Shown one piece after another: positions 33,737 to 43,600 of a stretch of DNA of 64,000 nt; the first letter of the stretch is position 1, and each line of letters opens with the position of its first letter. The notes beneath the pieces are model-generated. The model was not told the DNA's origin, did no database searches, and saw nothing but the letters and a program-made list of their open reading frames with translations. A program made the position numbers and the translations under genes. The stretch comes from Mycobacterium sp. DL (lineage in GTDB: Bacteria > Actinomycetota > Actinomycetes > Mycobacteriales > Mycobacteriaceae). The DNA lies in the NCBI RefSeq assembly GCF_039729195.1, contig NZ_CP155796.1, positions 5,766,001-5,830,000 of the forward strand. The letters run 5' to 3'.

Positions 33737-34657
33737 ATGCATTCGGCTCACACCTGGCCGATCGCGGCCAACATGCTCGGGTTCGGCAATCGCGCACCCG
33801 ACGGCGGCCACATCAAGGACGCGCCGGCCTCGGTGTGGGCCGCGCAGCTGCGCCAAGTCCGCGAACTCGGGTTCGACTACATCGATCCCACCGATGCGTG
33901 GGTTCCGTTGGCCGCCCTGTCGGACGATCGTGTCGAGGAGTTCCGCACCGTCCTGGGAGACGAGGGTCTGGCGATCTCGTCGATCTCGATGACCCGCAAT
34001 TCGGTGGTCGACGTGACCAACGGCCCCCAGAACCTCGCCGACGCGCACCGCCTCATCGATCTGGCGCCATCCTTCGGTGCCACCATCGTGAACACCGGAT
34101 TCATGCAGGCGATCACCCCCGAGCAGGGCGAGCAGATCTGGTTCTGGTTGGTGGAGGGGCACGTCGACGACCCCGCGCTGCGCGACCTGGCGGTGGAACG
34201 CATCCGCGAGTTGGGTGACCATGCCCGGACCAATGGGATCGAACTCAGCCTCGAGATGTACGAGGACACCTACATCGGGACACCGGACGAGGCCGTCAGC
34301 TTCCTGCGCGACGTGGACCACGACGCCGTAGGTCTCAACCCGGACCTGGGCAACCTGATCCGGCTGCACCGGCCGATGCCACACTTCAGCGAGATGTTCG
34401 CCAAAGTCCTTCCGTACTCCAACTTCTGGCACATCAAGAACTACTCGCGCGACTACGACCCCGCAACCGGGGCGTACAGCTCCGCGCCACTGCCGCTCAA
34501 ACACGGATACATCAACTATCGCCAAATGATCCGGCTCGCACTCGAACTCGGCTACACCGGGCCGTTCTGCTGCGAGCACTACGGCTCTGACTCCCTGGGC
34601 GTGTGCGCCGAGAACCGGGAGTACATCGAGCAGGTTCTCACATCCGCACTCGCCTGA
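33737..34657 (+). CDS. AP_endonuc_2 TIM-barrel protein (sugar isomerase/epimerase or decarboxylase)
   Basis: 306 residues. Xylose-isomerase-like TIM barrel: FDYIDPTDAWVPL, LSLEMYEDTYIGT, VGLNPDLGNLIRL, FWHIKNYSRDY and FCCEHYGSD provide the Glu/Asp/His metal site. Members include sugar epimerases, hydroxypyruvate isomerases and, in D-apionate pathways, the 3-oxo-isoapionate decarboxylase OiaC (recalled). Because the next gene encodes a C3-oxidising dehydrogenase and the opposite arm handles erythrulose, a 3-oxo acid decarboxylase is a reasonable guess. Confidence 0.78.
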   Translation: MHSAHTWPIAANMLGFGNRAPDGGHIKDAPASVWAAQLRQVRELGFDYIDPTDAWVPLAALSDDRVEEFRTVLGDEGLAISSISMTRNSVVDVTNGPQNLADAHRLIDLAPSFGATIVNTGFMQAITPEQGEQIWFWLVEGHVDDPALRDLAVERIRELGDHARTNGIELSLEMYEDTYIGTPDEAVSFLRDVDHDAVGLNPDLGNLIRLHRPMPHFSEMFAKVLPYSNFWHIKNYSRDYDPATGAYSSAPLPLKHGYINYRQMIRLALELGYTGPFCCEHYGSDSLGVCAENREYIEQVLTSALA

Positions 34658-34680
34658 CCTCCAACCCCGAAGGACATCGC

Positions 34681-35643
34681 ATGCGCAAGATCAACACCGT
34701 CACAGTCGTCGGCGCCGGCTACATGGGCGGCGGAATCGCCCAGGTTCTCGCCCTGAACGGCTTCGAGGTTCAGATAGCCGACGTCAGCGTAGAAGCCACC
34801 CACGAGGCTCTCGCGAGGTTGGAGAAGGAGGCCGGGGAGTTCGAGGAACAGGGACTGTTCGGCCCGGGCAGCGCAGAGACCATCATGAGCAACCTGACCG
34901 CCGGCGCCAGCCTGGACGACGCGGTCTCCGATGTCGACTTCGTGATGGAAGCCGTGTTCGAAGACCCCGAGGTCAAAAAGGAAGTCCTGGAGCGGATCTG
35001 CAAGAGCGCCCGCCCCGACACGATCATCGGTACCAACACCTCCACCATCCCGGTCAAGGTGCTGGTGGACGCGGTCACCAACCCCGAGCGGTTCCTCACC
35101 GTGCACTTCTCCAACCCCGCACCGTTCATTCCCGGAGTCGAGCTGGTCGCCGGCGAGGCCACCACCCAGGAGGTCATCGACTCGGTCAAGGACCTCCTGG
35201 TGCGTGCCGGCCGCGAGGGTGCCCAGGTCGCCGACACACCCGGCATGGCGCTGAACCGCCTGCAGTACGCGCTGCTCAAGGAGGCGACTCTCATCGTTGA
35301 GCAGGGCGTCGCTTCGGTGGAGGACGTCGACACCATCGTGCGCACCACCTTCGGTTTCCGGCTCGGCTTCTTCGGACCGTTCGCCATCGCCGACCAAGCC
35401 GGACTCCCGGTGTACGCCAAGGGTTACACCACCCTGGAGAACGAGTTCGGCGAGCGCATGGCCACCCCGAAGCTGCTCACGGACGCCGTTGCCGGCGGCC
35501 GCGAAGGGACCAAGAACGGCAAGGGCCTGACCGGCGACTTCGACGACGACACGAAGGCCGCAGTCATCGCCTACCGGAACAAGGCGTACTCCCGCATGGG
35601 TGATCTGCTGCGCGAGCTCGGGCCTGCGCCGAAAGGATCCTGA
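34681..35643 (+). CDS. 3-hydroxyacyl-CoA-dehydrogenase-family NAD-dependent oxidoreductase
   Basis: 320 residues. N-terminal Rossmann domain TVVGAGYMGGGIAQVLA; catalytic His in FLTVHFSNPAPFIPGVELVAG followed by the Asn-containing helical C-terminal domain (DTPGMALNRLQYALLKEA). The classical acyl-CoA enzymes read HFFNPxxxMxLVE here; this one has SNPAPFIPG, closer to the subgroup of small hydroxy-acid enzymes such as L-gulonate 3-dehydrogenase and carnitine dehydrogenase. In this island a sugar-acid 3-dehydrogenase is inferred. ATG at 34681 with GAAGGA 7 nt upstream. Confidence 0.85.
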   Translation: MRKINTVTVVGAGYMGGGIAQVLALNGFEVQIADVSVEATHEALARLEKEAGEFEEQGLFGPGSAETIMSNLTAGASLDDAVSDVDFVMEAVFEDPEVKKEVLERICKSARPDTIIGTNTSTIPVKVLVDAVTNPERFLTVHFSNPAPFIPGVELVAGEATTQEVIDSVKDLLVRAGREGAQVADTPGMALNRLQYALLKEATLIVEQGVASVEDVDTIVRTTFGFRLGFFGPFAIADQAGLPVYAKGYTTLENEFGERMATPKLLTDAVAGGREGTKNGKGLTGDFDDDTKAAVIAYRNKAYSRMGDLLRELGPAPKGS

Positions 35644-35711
35644 CCGCCCAAGATCAGGCGGCTGCGTCGACGACCGCCTTCCTCGTCTGCCAACCCCGTA
35701 AGGAAACCCCC

Positions 35712-37112
35712 ATGGACGAAGTAGTTCTCGCGGAGCGGCCAGCCGCCCTGCTCGTCGCCATCGCCCTCGTCGCCATCCTCGTGCTGCTGTTCCTGATCAT
35801 CAAGGTCAGGTTGCACGCGTTCTTCTCGCTGATCGTGGTCAGCGTGCTGACCGGCCTGGCGGCGGGCATCAGCATGGGCGACGTCGTCAGCGTGGTGATC
35901 GACGGCTTCAGTACCACCGTCGGGGCGGTGGCGTTGCTCGTCGGCTTCGGCGCGGTACTCGGGCGACTGGTCGAGATGACCGGTGGCGCACAGACATTGG
36001 CCGACAGGATGCTGCAGAGGTTCGGCGAGGACCGAGCACCGCTGGCTCTTGCCGTGGCCTCGCTGTTCTACGCCTTCCCGATCTTCCTCGATGCCGGTTT
36101 CATCGTCATGCTGCCCATCATCTACACCGTGGCTCGGCGGCTGGGCGGATCGTTCATGCTCTATGTGCTGCCGTCCATCGGCGCATTCCTGATGATGCAC
36201 GCGCTGACTCCTCCGCATCCCGGCCCGACGGCCGCGGCGACGGTGATGGGTGCCGACGTCGGGATGGTGGTCATCGTTGCGCTGCTCGTCGGCCTGCCGA
36301 CGTGGTACCTCGCCGGCTACCGACTGGGCCTGCTCATCGCCAAGCGCTATCCGAACATGCCGGTGCCGAACCTGCTCGGCGATCCCAAGGACTACCCGGA
36401 GGACGAGCGGCCGGGCTTCTGGACGATCATCTTCGTCCTGCTGCTGCCTCTGGTGTTGATCTTCTTCAACACGGTGTTCTCCACGCTCGAGGCAGATGGC
36501 GCCGTGAGCGACGACAGCATCGCGTTCCAGCTCTCCCGGTTGATCGGGACGACTTCGATGGCACTGTTGATCACCGTCCTGCTGGCGATGGTGCTGCTGT
36601 ATGTCGTGCCCCGACGACGACGCGGCGAGCCGATCGGCGGCGTGCTGGAGAACCTCGTCGACGATGCGCTGGCGCCGGTCTGCTCGATCATCCTGATCAC
36701 CGGGGCGGGCGGCGCCTTCGGCAGAATCCTCACCGAGACCGGAATCGGTCAGACCCTGGCCGACGGCCTGGACGCCGTGGGCCTGCCGGTCATGCTCGCC
36801 GGCTTCCTCATCGCGATCATCTTCCGGGTGGCGCAGGGCTCGGCCACCGTCGCGGCGACCACCGCGGGTTCGATCATGGCGCCCGCCGTGGCCGAGATGA
36901 ACCTCGGCGCTATTCCGCTGGCGGCGGTCGTCGTCGGCATCTGCGCCGGTTCGATCACGTTCTCCCACGTGAACGACTCCGGCTTCTGGTTGATCGGGCG
37001 GTTCTGCGGCTTCGACACGGTGACGACGTTGAAGACGTGGACGGTGGTGGCCACGGCGATCGGCTTCATGTCGTTCGCGCTGGCTTCGGTGGTCTATCTG
37101 GTCGCCAGCTGA
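35712..37112 (+). CDS. GntP-family sugar-acid permease
   Basis: 466 residues with about 12-14 membrane helices. GntP hallmarks are FPIFLDAGFIVMLPI, HALTPPHPGPTAAA and FRVAQGSATVAATT followed by THVNDSG-like FSHVNDSGFWLIG. The family imports gluconate and similar aldonic acids with protons. It is the last gene of the rightward arm and sets the expected substrate as a sugar acid rather than a tetritol. Confidence 0.93.
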   Translation: MDEVVLAERPAALLVAIALVAILVLLFLIIKVRLHAFFSLIVVSVLTGLAAGISMGDVVSVVIDGFSTTVGAVALLVGFGAVLGRLVEMTGGAQTLADRMLQRFGEDRAPLALAVASLFYAFPIFLDAGFIVMLPIIYTVARRLGGSFMLYVLPSIGAFLMMHALTPPHPGPTAAATVMGADVGMVVIVALLVGLPTWYLAGYRLGLLIAKRYPNMPVPNLLGDPKDYPEDERPGFWTIIFVLLLPLVLIFFNTVFSTLEADGAVSDDSIAFQLSRLIGTTSMALLITVLLAMVLLYVVPRRRRGEPIGGVLENLVDDALAPVCSIILITGAGGAFGRILTETGIGQTLADGLDAVGLPVMLAGFLIAIIFRVAQGSATVAATTAGSIMAPAVAEMNLGAIPLAAVVVGICAGSITFSHVNDSGFWLIGRFCGFDTVTTLKTWTVVATAIGFMSFALASVVYLVAS

Positions 37113-37133
37113 GGCATCCCCGCCGGGCTGTGC

Positions 37134-37703
37134 TCAACCCGCGGCCCATCGCGGATCACGCCCGCTGAGCCCGACGATGCGATCGATGACGGGCGCGTCG
37201 TCCGGGACCGCAACCGCGGGTCCGAAGAGTCCTTCCGTTCCTGACGTGTCGAACTGCGCGAGATGGGTCAGACAGGCCTGGGCAGTGGCCGCATCGACGT
37301 CGTAGGGCTGGCCGGTAGCCCGGGCCACATCCCAGCCGTGGATGACCACCTCTGCCAGGGCCACCGACCCTGCCACGTCACCCGGCAGGTCGACGCCACC
37401 CGCCCGGGTCATCCCCGTCCAGGCGTCGGGCCGGGTCCAGGACTGCGCCAGCGCGGCGAGGTGCTCGGGATAGCTCCTGCGCCAATCCTGCTCCAGGCCA
37501 ACCACTTCCTCGGGCGGTGTGTCGGTCAGCGGCCCGAGCTCCTTGCGGGCTGCCGCGGCGAACGCCACGGACAGCGCCCCGATGTGCGCCACCAACTCCC
37601 GCAACGTCATATCGGTGCACGGGGTGGCAGCATCGAGCTGGTCGTCTCTGACGTGGGCCAGTACCTCGATCGTGCGGCGGCACGGTTCGGTCAAATCGAT
37701 CAT
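37134..37703 (-). CDS. TIGR03086-type DinB-superfamily metal-binding protein
   Basis: 189 residues. Four-helix bundle with an N-terminal MIDLTEPCRRTIEVLAHV and the His ligands in LRELVAHIGAL and LAEVVIHGWDVARATG, the pattern of mycothiol-dependent maleylpyruvate isomerase-like proteins common in actinobacteria. The function is unknown. It converges on the GntP gene and is probably outside the island. Confidence 0.85.
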   Translation of the reverse strand: MIDLTEPCRRTIEVLAHVRDDQLDAATPCTDMTLRELVAHIGALSVAFAAAARKELGPLTDTPPEEVVGLEQDWRRSYPEHLAALAQSWTRPDAWTGMTRAGGVDLPGDVAGSVALAEVVIHGWDVARATGQPYDVDAATAQACLTHLAQFDTSGTEGLFGPAVAVPDDAPVIDRIVGLSGRDPRWAAG

Positions 37704-37784
37704 GCGGTTATCGACCTGCGGTCGGGCCGAAACTCATCGCTCGTGCCAGGTACCGCCCAGGAAACGCGACTAATCTCGGTACAC

Positions 37785-38645
37785 GTGCGCTTCGCCTTCA
37801 AAACATCACCCCAGAACACCACCTGGTCGGACATGCTCGCCGTCTGGAAGGCCGCCGACGACATCGATGTGTTCGAGTCGGGCTGGACCTTCGATCATTT
37901 CTATCCGATCTTCTCCGACCCCACCGGTCCCTGCCTGGAGGGCTGGGTGACGCTGACCGCGCTCGCCCAGGCCACCACCCGACTCCGGGTCGGCGTGCTT
38001 GTCACCGGCATCCAATACCGCCACCCGGCAGTCCTGGCCAATATGGCCTCGGCCTTGGACATCGTGTCCGGCGGCCGCCTCGAGCTGGGGATCGGGGCGG
38101 GCTGGAACGAGGAGGAGTCCGGCGCCTACGGCATCGAACTCGGCAGCATCACCGAGCGATTCGACCGCTTCGAGGAGGCGTGCCAGGTGCTCAAGGGTCT
38201 CCTGACGCAGGAGACCACCACGTTCGACGGCAAGTTCTATCAGCTCGTCGACGCCCGCAACGAGCCCAAAGGCCCGCAGCGACCCCACCCTCCGATCTGC
38301 ATCGGCGGCAGCGGCGAGAAGCGCACGCTGCGGATCACCGCGCAGTACGCCGATCACTGGAACTTCGTGGGTGGCACGCCGCAGGAGTTCGCCCGCAAGC
38401 GCGACGTGCTCGCCGCGCACTGCGCCGATGTCGGCCGGGATCCGAAGGACATCACGCTGTCGGCCCATATCCGGCTCGGCGAGGACCACAATCACCGCAA
38501 GGTGGTCGAGGATGCCATCGCCTTGGGCGCTGAGGGATTGGATCTGGCGATCATCTACCTGCCGCCGCCTTACGACCCGTCGATCTTGGAACCGCTGGCC
38601 TCGGCGATCACCGAATCCGGCTTGCTCGCCAGCAAAGGCCAGTGA
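37785..38645 (+). CDS. F420-dependent luciferase-like (LLM) oxidoreductase
   Basis: 286 residues from the GTG at 37785. TIM-barrel with ESGWTFDHFYPIF, TTRLRVGVLVTGIQYRHPAVLA, GRLELGIGAGWNEEE and PPICIGGSGEKRTLR, all typical of F420-binding members abundant in mycobacteria. Substrate unknown. No ribosome site precedes the GTG, suggesting a leaderless start. Confidence 0.9.
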   Translation: MRFAFKTSPQNTTWSDMLAVWKAADDIDVFESGWTFDHFYPIFSDPTGPCLEGWVTLTALAQATTRLRVGVLVTGIQYRHPAVLANMASALDIVSGGRLELGIGAGWNEEESGAYGIELGSITERFDRFEEACQVLKGLLTQETTTFDGKFYQLVDARNEPKGPQRPHPPICIGGSGEKRTLRITAQYADHWNFVGGTPQEFARKRDVLAAHCADVGRDPKDITLSAHIRLGEDHNHRKVVEDAIALGAEGLDLAIIYLPPPYDPSILEPLASAITESGLLASKGQ

Positions 38646-38723
38646 CGGTCACAGACCGATAACGATCAGGCAAACATGTGGCGACCGGCCGCCGCAGGGG
38701 CGAATCTGCCGGCCGCAAGTTCG

Positions 38724-38864
38724 CTAGACGCCGTAACGGAGGAGTTCGTCAGCGGTGATCAACCGCTCGTGCTTTGCCGGGAATTCCCGGCTCTTGACAG
38801 GGTGACGGAACAATGACCAGGCCATACGCCCCACCCGGTACCGGGCGATCGGGTTGTTATACAC
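38724..38864 (-). CDS. Small conserved protein before gltD (Rv3857c position)
   Basis: 46 residues from the GTG at 38864, chosen because AGGAG lies 8 nt upstream; an ATG at 38909 would give 61 residues without such a site. The product is basic and amphipathic (NNPIARYRVGRMAWSLFRHP). M. tuberculosis has a similar-sized gene at this place. The function is unknown. Confidence 0.55.
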   Translation of the reverse strand: MYNNPIARYRVGRMAWSLFRHPVKSREFPAKHERLITADELLRYGV

Positions 38865-39146
38865 GGTGATTACTCCTGCGGTGTTCCAATAGCTGGACCG
38901 GGGAGCCACCTTACCGCAGCGCCCTTACCGAGTCATTAGATACCTCCGCGCTGGCTAACTGAAGGAGGCACGCCGAGTAAAGATCGGATGTTTTTATTGT
39001 GACTGGAGTGGTCAATGTGACGGAAGTGACGGTGTGAAACCGGTCACGGTGGCGAAAGTGAGACCAGGGTCGTGAAACCGCCCCCGTGCACAGCCCTCAG
39101 GTCACACTCGACGCTGAGAGGCGCAAGCGCTGACCGGCGCAAGCGC
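38865..39146. other. Intergenic region downstream of gltD
   Basis: No gene is supported. Three GTGAC pentamers (38999, 39017, 39026) and a GTCAC lie at 38999-39050. A 12-bp direct repeat GGCGCAAGCGCT occurs at 39120-39131 and 39136-39147; the second copy runs to the first base of the gltD stop codon. Confidence 0.5.
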
Positions 39147-40613
39147 TCATCGCTGCGGCACCATGGTCGGCTTGATCGGCGCCGGCAACGCAGTACGCCC
39201 CATCAGATAGCGGTCCACACCGGCGGCCGCGGCGCGCCCCTCGGCTATCGCCCAGACGATCAGAGACTGTCCGCGTCCCATGTCGCCGGCGACGTAGACC
39301 CCTGGCACCGACGTGGCGAAGGCATCGTCGCGGGCGACGTTGCCGCGGTCGGACATCTCGACCCGCAGATCGGACAGCAGCCCTTCACGTTCCGGACCGG
39401 TGAATCCCATGGCCAGCAGCACCAGGTCGGCGGGTAACTCGAAATCGGTCCCGTCGATCTTCTCGAACTTGCCGGCCTTCATCTCGACCTCGTGGCCGCG
39501 CAGTGCGGTCACCTTGCCGTCGTCGCCCAGGAACTGTTCGGTGTTCACCGAATAAACCCGCTGACCGCCCTCTTCGTGCGCGGAGGTCACCCTGAACATC
39601 AGCGGGTAGGTCGGCCACGGGGTCGAATCCGCCCGTGTCTCGGGGGGCCGCGGCATGATCTCGAACTGATGCACGCTGGCCGCACCCTGCCGGTGGGCGG
39701 TCCCCAGGCAGTCCGCCCCGGTGTCGCCACCACCGATGATGATGACGTTCTTGCCCTTGGCCGTGATGGGCGGCTGACCGTCGTCGTCGACCACCGAGTC
39801 ACCCAACTGGACCCGGTTCGCCCAGGGCAGGTACTCCATGGCCTGGTAAATACCCTCGAAGTCCCTGCCCGGGATCGGCAGGTCACGGCGTGCGGTCGCC
39901 CCGCCGGCCAGTACCACCGCGTCGAACTGGGAGCGCAGCTCTGCGGCGGTGACGTCCACACCCACGTTGACGCCGGTGCGGAACTCGGTGCCCTCGGCGC
40001 GCATCTGATCGAGGCGCCGGTCGATGTGGCGCTTCTCCATCTTGAACTCCGGGATGCCGTAACGCAGCAGACCGCCGATCCGGTCGTCCCGCTCGAAAAC
40101 GGTCACCGTATGCCCGGCCCGCGTCAACTGTTGCGCCGCAGCCAAACCCGCGGGTCCGGAGCCCACGACGGCGACGGTCTTGCCGGTCAACCGATCCGGT
40201 GGCAGTGGCACCACCCAGCCCTCGTTGAAGGCGTTGTCGATGATCTCGACCTCGACCTGCTTGATGGTCACCGGGTCCTGGTTGATACCCAGCACGCACG
40301 AGCCCTCGCACGGTGCCGGACACAGCCGACCGGTGAACTCGGGGAAGTTGTTGGTCGCGTGCAACCGCTCGATGGCATCACGCCACCGATCGGTACGCAC
40401 CAGGTCGTTCCACTCGGGGATGAGGTTTCCCAGCGGGCACCCGTTGTGGCAGAACGGGATACCGCAGTCCATGCATCGGCCTGCCTGCGACTTGAGCGTG
40501 TCGTGGGAGAACTCGTCGTAGACCTCTTTCCAGTCGCGCAGCCGCAGGTCGACCGGACGCCGGGGCGGGGTCTCGCGACGGGTGACCTTCAGGAATCCGC
40601 GGGGATCAGGCAT
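39147..40613 (-). CDS. gltD: Glutamate synthase small subunit
   Basis: 488 residues, equal to the M. tuberculosis subunit. It takes electrons from NADPH through FAD and iron-sulfur clusters to GltB. N-terminal cluster ligands are in [23 protein letters not shown] motif [22 protein letters not shown] motif [15 protein letters not shown]. The ATG at 40613 overlaps the gltB stop by 8 nt. Confidence 0.97.
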   Translation of the reverse strand: MPDPRGFLKVTRRETPPRRPVDLRLRDWKEVYDEFSHDTLKSQAGRCMDCGIPFCHNGCPLGNLIPEWNDLVRTDRWRDAIERLHATNNFPEFTGRLCPAPCEGSCVLGINQDPVTIKQVEVEIIDNAFNEGWVVPLPPDRLTGKTVAVVGSGPAGLAAAQQLTRAGHTVTVFERDDRIGGLLRYGIPEFKMEKRHIDRRLDQMRAEGTEFRTGVNVGVDVTAAELRSQFDAVVLAGGATARRDLPIPGRDFEGIYQAMEYLPWANRVQLGDSVVDDDGQPPITAKGKNVIIIGGGDTGADCLGTAHRQGAASVHQFEIMPRPPETRADSTPWPTYPLMFRVTSAHEEGGQRVYSVNTEQFLGDDGKVTALRGHEVEMKAGKFEKIDGTDFELPADLVLLAMGFTGPEREGLLSDLRVEMSDRGNVARDDAFATSVPGVYVAGDMGRGQSLIVWAIAEGRAAAAGVDRYLMGRTALPAPIKPTMVPQR

Positions 40614-43600
40614 TCGCGGCCGCCATGATCGCCTCGTCCACGTTCGCGCCGGTCTGTTCGGCCTCGGCAATCGCCTCCAGCACGCGCTTGTAGTCGCGCG
40701 GCATCACCTTCTTGAAGTGCCTCAATTCAACGCTCCAATCGGCCAGAATCCGTTGTCCCACCGCCGAATCGGTAGCGTCAACATGCTCCTGGATCATGCC
40801 GCGCAGCCACACGGCGTCTTCGGACTCGGAATCCTCGAGTGCCTCGAGTTCCACCATCTCGGCGTTGAGGTTGTCGGCCAGCACCTCATCGGGGTCGTAG
40901 ACGAAACCGACACCGCCGGACATTCCCGCGGCGAAGTTGCGGCCGGTCGGGCCCAGGATGACCACCCGGCCGCCGGTCATGTACTCACACCCGTGGTCGC
41001 CGACACCCTCGACGACCGCGTGCGCGCCGGAGTTACGCACGGCGAATCGCTCACCGACCTGACCGCGCAGGAACAACCGGCCGCTGGTGGCACCGAAGAG
41101 GATCACGTTGCCGGCGATGATGTTGTCCTCGGCCACATAGTCAGCGGGCGCCCCCTCGGACGGCCGGACCACCACCCGACCACCGGACAGGCCCTTGCCG
41201 ACGTAGTCGTTGGCGTCGCCGTACACCCGAAGCGTGATGCCGCTGGGCACAAACGCCCCGAAGCTGTTGCCCGCCGAGCCGGTGAAGGTGATGTCGATCG
41301 TGCCGTCAGGAAGTCCTTGACCGCCATACGCTTTGGTCACCTCATGGCCGAGCATCGTGCCGACTGTGCGGTTGACGTTGCTGATCGTCGTCGAGAACCG
41401 CACCGGTGAAGCGGAATCCAGTGCTTCCCGGCACTGCGCGATCAACTGCTGGTCCAGCGCCTTGTCCAGACCGTGGTCCTGGCGCGAACTGCAGTACAGA
41501 TCCTGGTTCATGAACGCCGATTCGGGCTCGTGCAGCACCGGCGCGAGGTCTAATTTGTGGGCCTTCCAGTGCTTGGCGGCCTGGGCGGTGTCGAGTGCGC
41601 CGACCTGTCCGACCATCTCGTTGACGGTGCGGAATCCCAACTGCGCCATCAGCTCGCGGACTTCCTCGGCGATGAACATGAAGAAGTTCTCGACGAATTC
41701 AGGCTTGGCGTTGAATCGCTTGCGCAATTCCGGGTTCTGCGTGGCCACCCCCACCGGGCAGGTGTCGAGGTGGCAGACACGCATCATGATGCAGCCCGCC
41801 ACCACCAGCGGCGCGGTGGCGAACCCGAACTCCTCGGCGCCCAACAGCGCGGCGACCACGACGTCGCGGCCGGTCTTGAGCTGGCCGTCGACCTGGACGA
41901 CGATGCGGTCCCGTAAACCGTTGAGCAGCAACGTTTGCTGGGTCTCCGCCAGGCCCAGCTCCCACGGAGCGCCCGCATGCTTCTGGGACGTCAGCGGGGT
42001 GGCGCCGGTGCCGCCGTCATGACCGGAGATCAGCACGACGTCGGCGTGCGCTTTGGAAACTCCGGCGGCGACGGTCCCGACGCCGTTCTCGCTCACCAGC
42101 TTCACGTGCACCCGCGCCTGCGGGTTCGCGTTCTTCAGATCGTGGATCAGCTGGGCCAGATCCTCGATCGAGTAGATGTCGTGGTGCGGCGGCGGCGAGA
42201 TCAGGCCGACGCCGGGGGTCGAGTGGCGCACCTCGGCCACCCACGGGTACACCTTGTGCCCCGGAAGCTGGCCGCCCTCACCGGGTTTGGCGCCCTGGGC
42301 CATCTTGATCTGGATGTCGGTGCAGTTGGACAGGTAGTGGCTGGTCACGCCGAACCGGCCCGAGGCGACCTGTTTGATGGCACTGCGGCGCCAGTCGCCG
42401 TTCTCCTCGCGGTCGAACCGCGACACGGACTCACCGCCCTCACCTGAGTTCGACCGTCCACCGAGTCGGTTCATCGCGATGGCGAGCGTCTCGTGGGCTT
42501 CGGCGGAGATCGAGCCGTAGCTCATCGCCCCGGTCGAGAACCTCTTGACGATCTCGGCGGCGGATTCCACCTCGTCGATCGGTACGGACGCACGGTCACC
42601 CTCGCGGAACTTCAGCAACCCGCGCAGCGAGGCCATCCGCTCACTCTGGTCGTCGACCAGCGACGTGTACTCCTTGAAGATCGAGTACTGCCCGGTGCGC
42701 GTCGCGTGCTGCAGCTTGAACACCGTATCGGGGTTGAACAGGTGGTACTCGCCCTCGCGGCGCCACTGGTATTCGCCGCCGACCTCGAGTTCGCGGTGCG
42801 CCCACTCGTCGGGCCGGTCCAGGTAGGCCAGCGCATGCCGCGCGGCGACATCGTCGGCGATGTCGTCGAGGTCGATGCCGCCGACCGGACACGACAGTCC
42901 GGTGAAGTACTCGTCGAGCACCTTCTGGCTGATACCGATGGCCTGGAAGAGCTGGGCACCGGTGTAGGAGGCCAGGGTGGAGATGCCCATCTTGGACATC
43001 ACCTTGAGCACGCCCTTGCCGGCAGCCTTGACGTAGTTGGCCTTGGCCTGATCGCTGGAGATGTCGGCGATCACTCCGCGATCGACCATGTCTTCGATGG
43101 ACTCGAATGCCATGTAGGGGTTGATCGCCGCGGCGCCGAAGCCGACCAGGCACGCCATGTGGTGCACCTCGCGGGCGTCGCCCGCCTCGACGACCAGGCC
43201 GACCTGGGTGCGGGTGCGTTCCCGCACCAGGTGGTGATGCACGGCCGACACGCTCAGCAGCGACGGGATGGGCGCCATCTGCTCGTTGGACTCGCGGTCG
43301 GACAGCACGATGATGCGTGCGCCGTCGCGGATCGCCGACGACACCTTGGCGCGGACGTTGTCGAGCGCCTCCTTGAGGCCCTGACCGCCGCGGTTCACCG
43401 GGTACAGACAGCGGATCACCGCCGCGCGCAACCCGTGCTTGTGGCCCCGGATCTCGTGGTCGGGGTCGACACAGATCAGCTTCGAGAGCTCGGCATTACG
43501 CAGGATGGGCTGCGGCAGGACGATCTGCCTGCACGACGCGGCGCCCGGATTGAGCAGGTCGCCCTCCGGACCGACGGTGCCCGACAGGCTGGTCACGACC

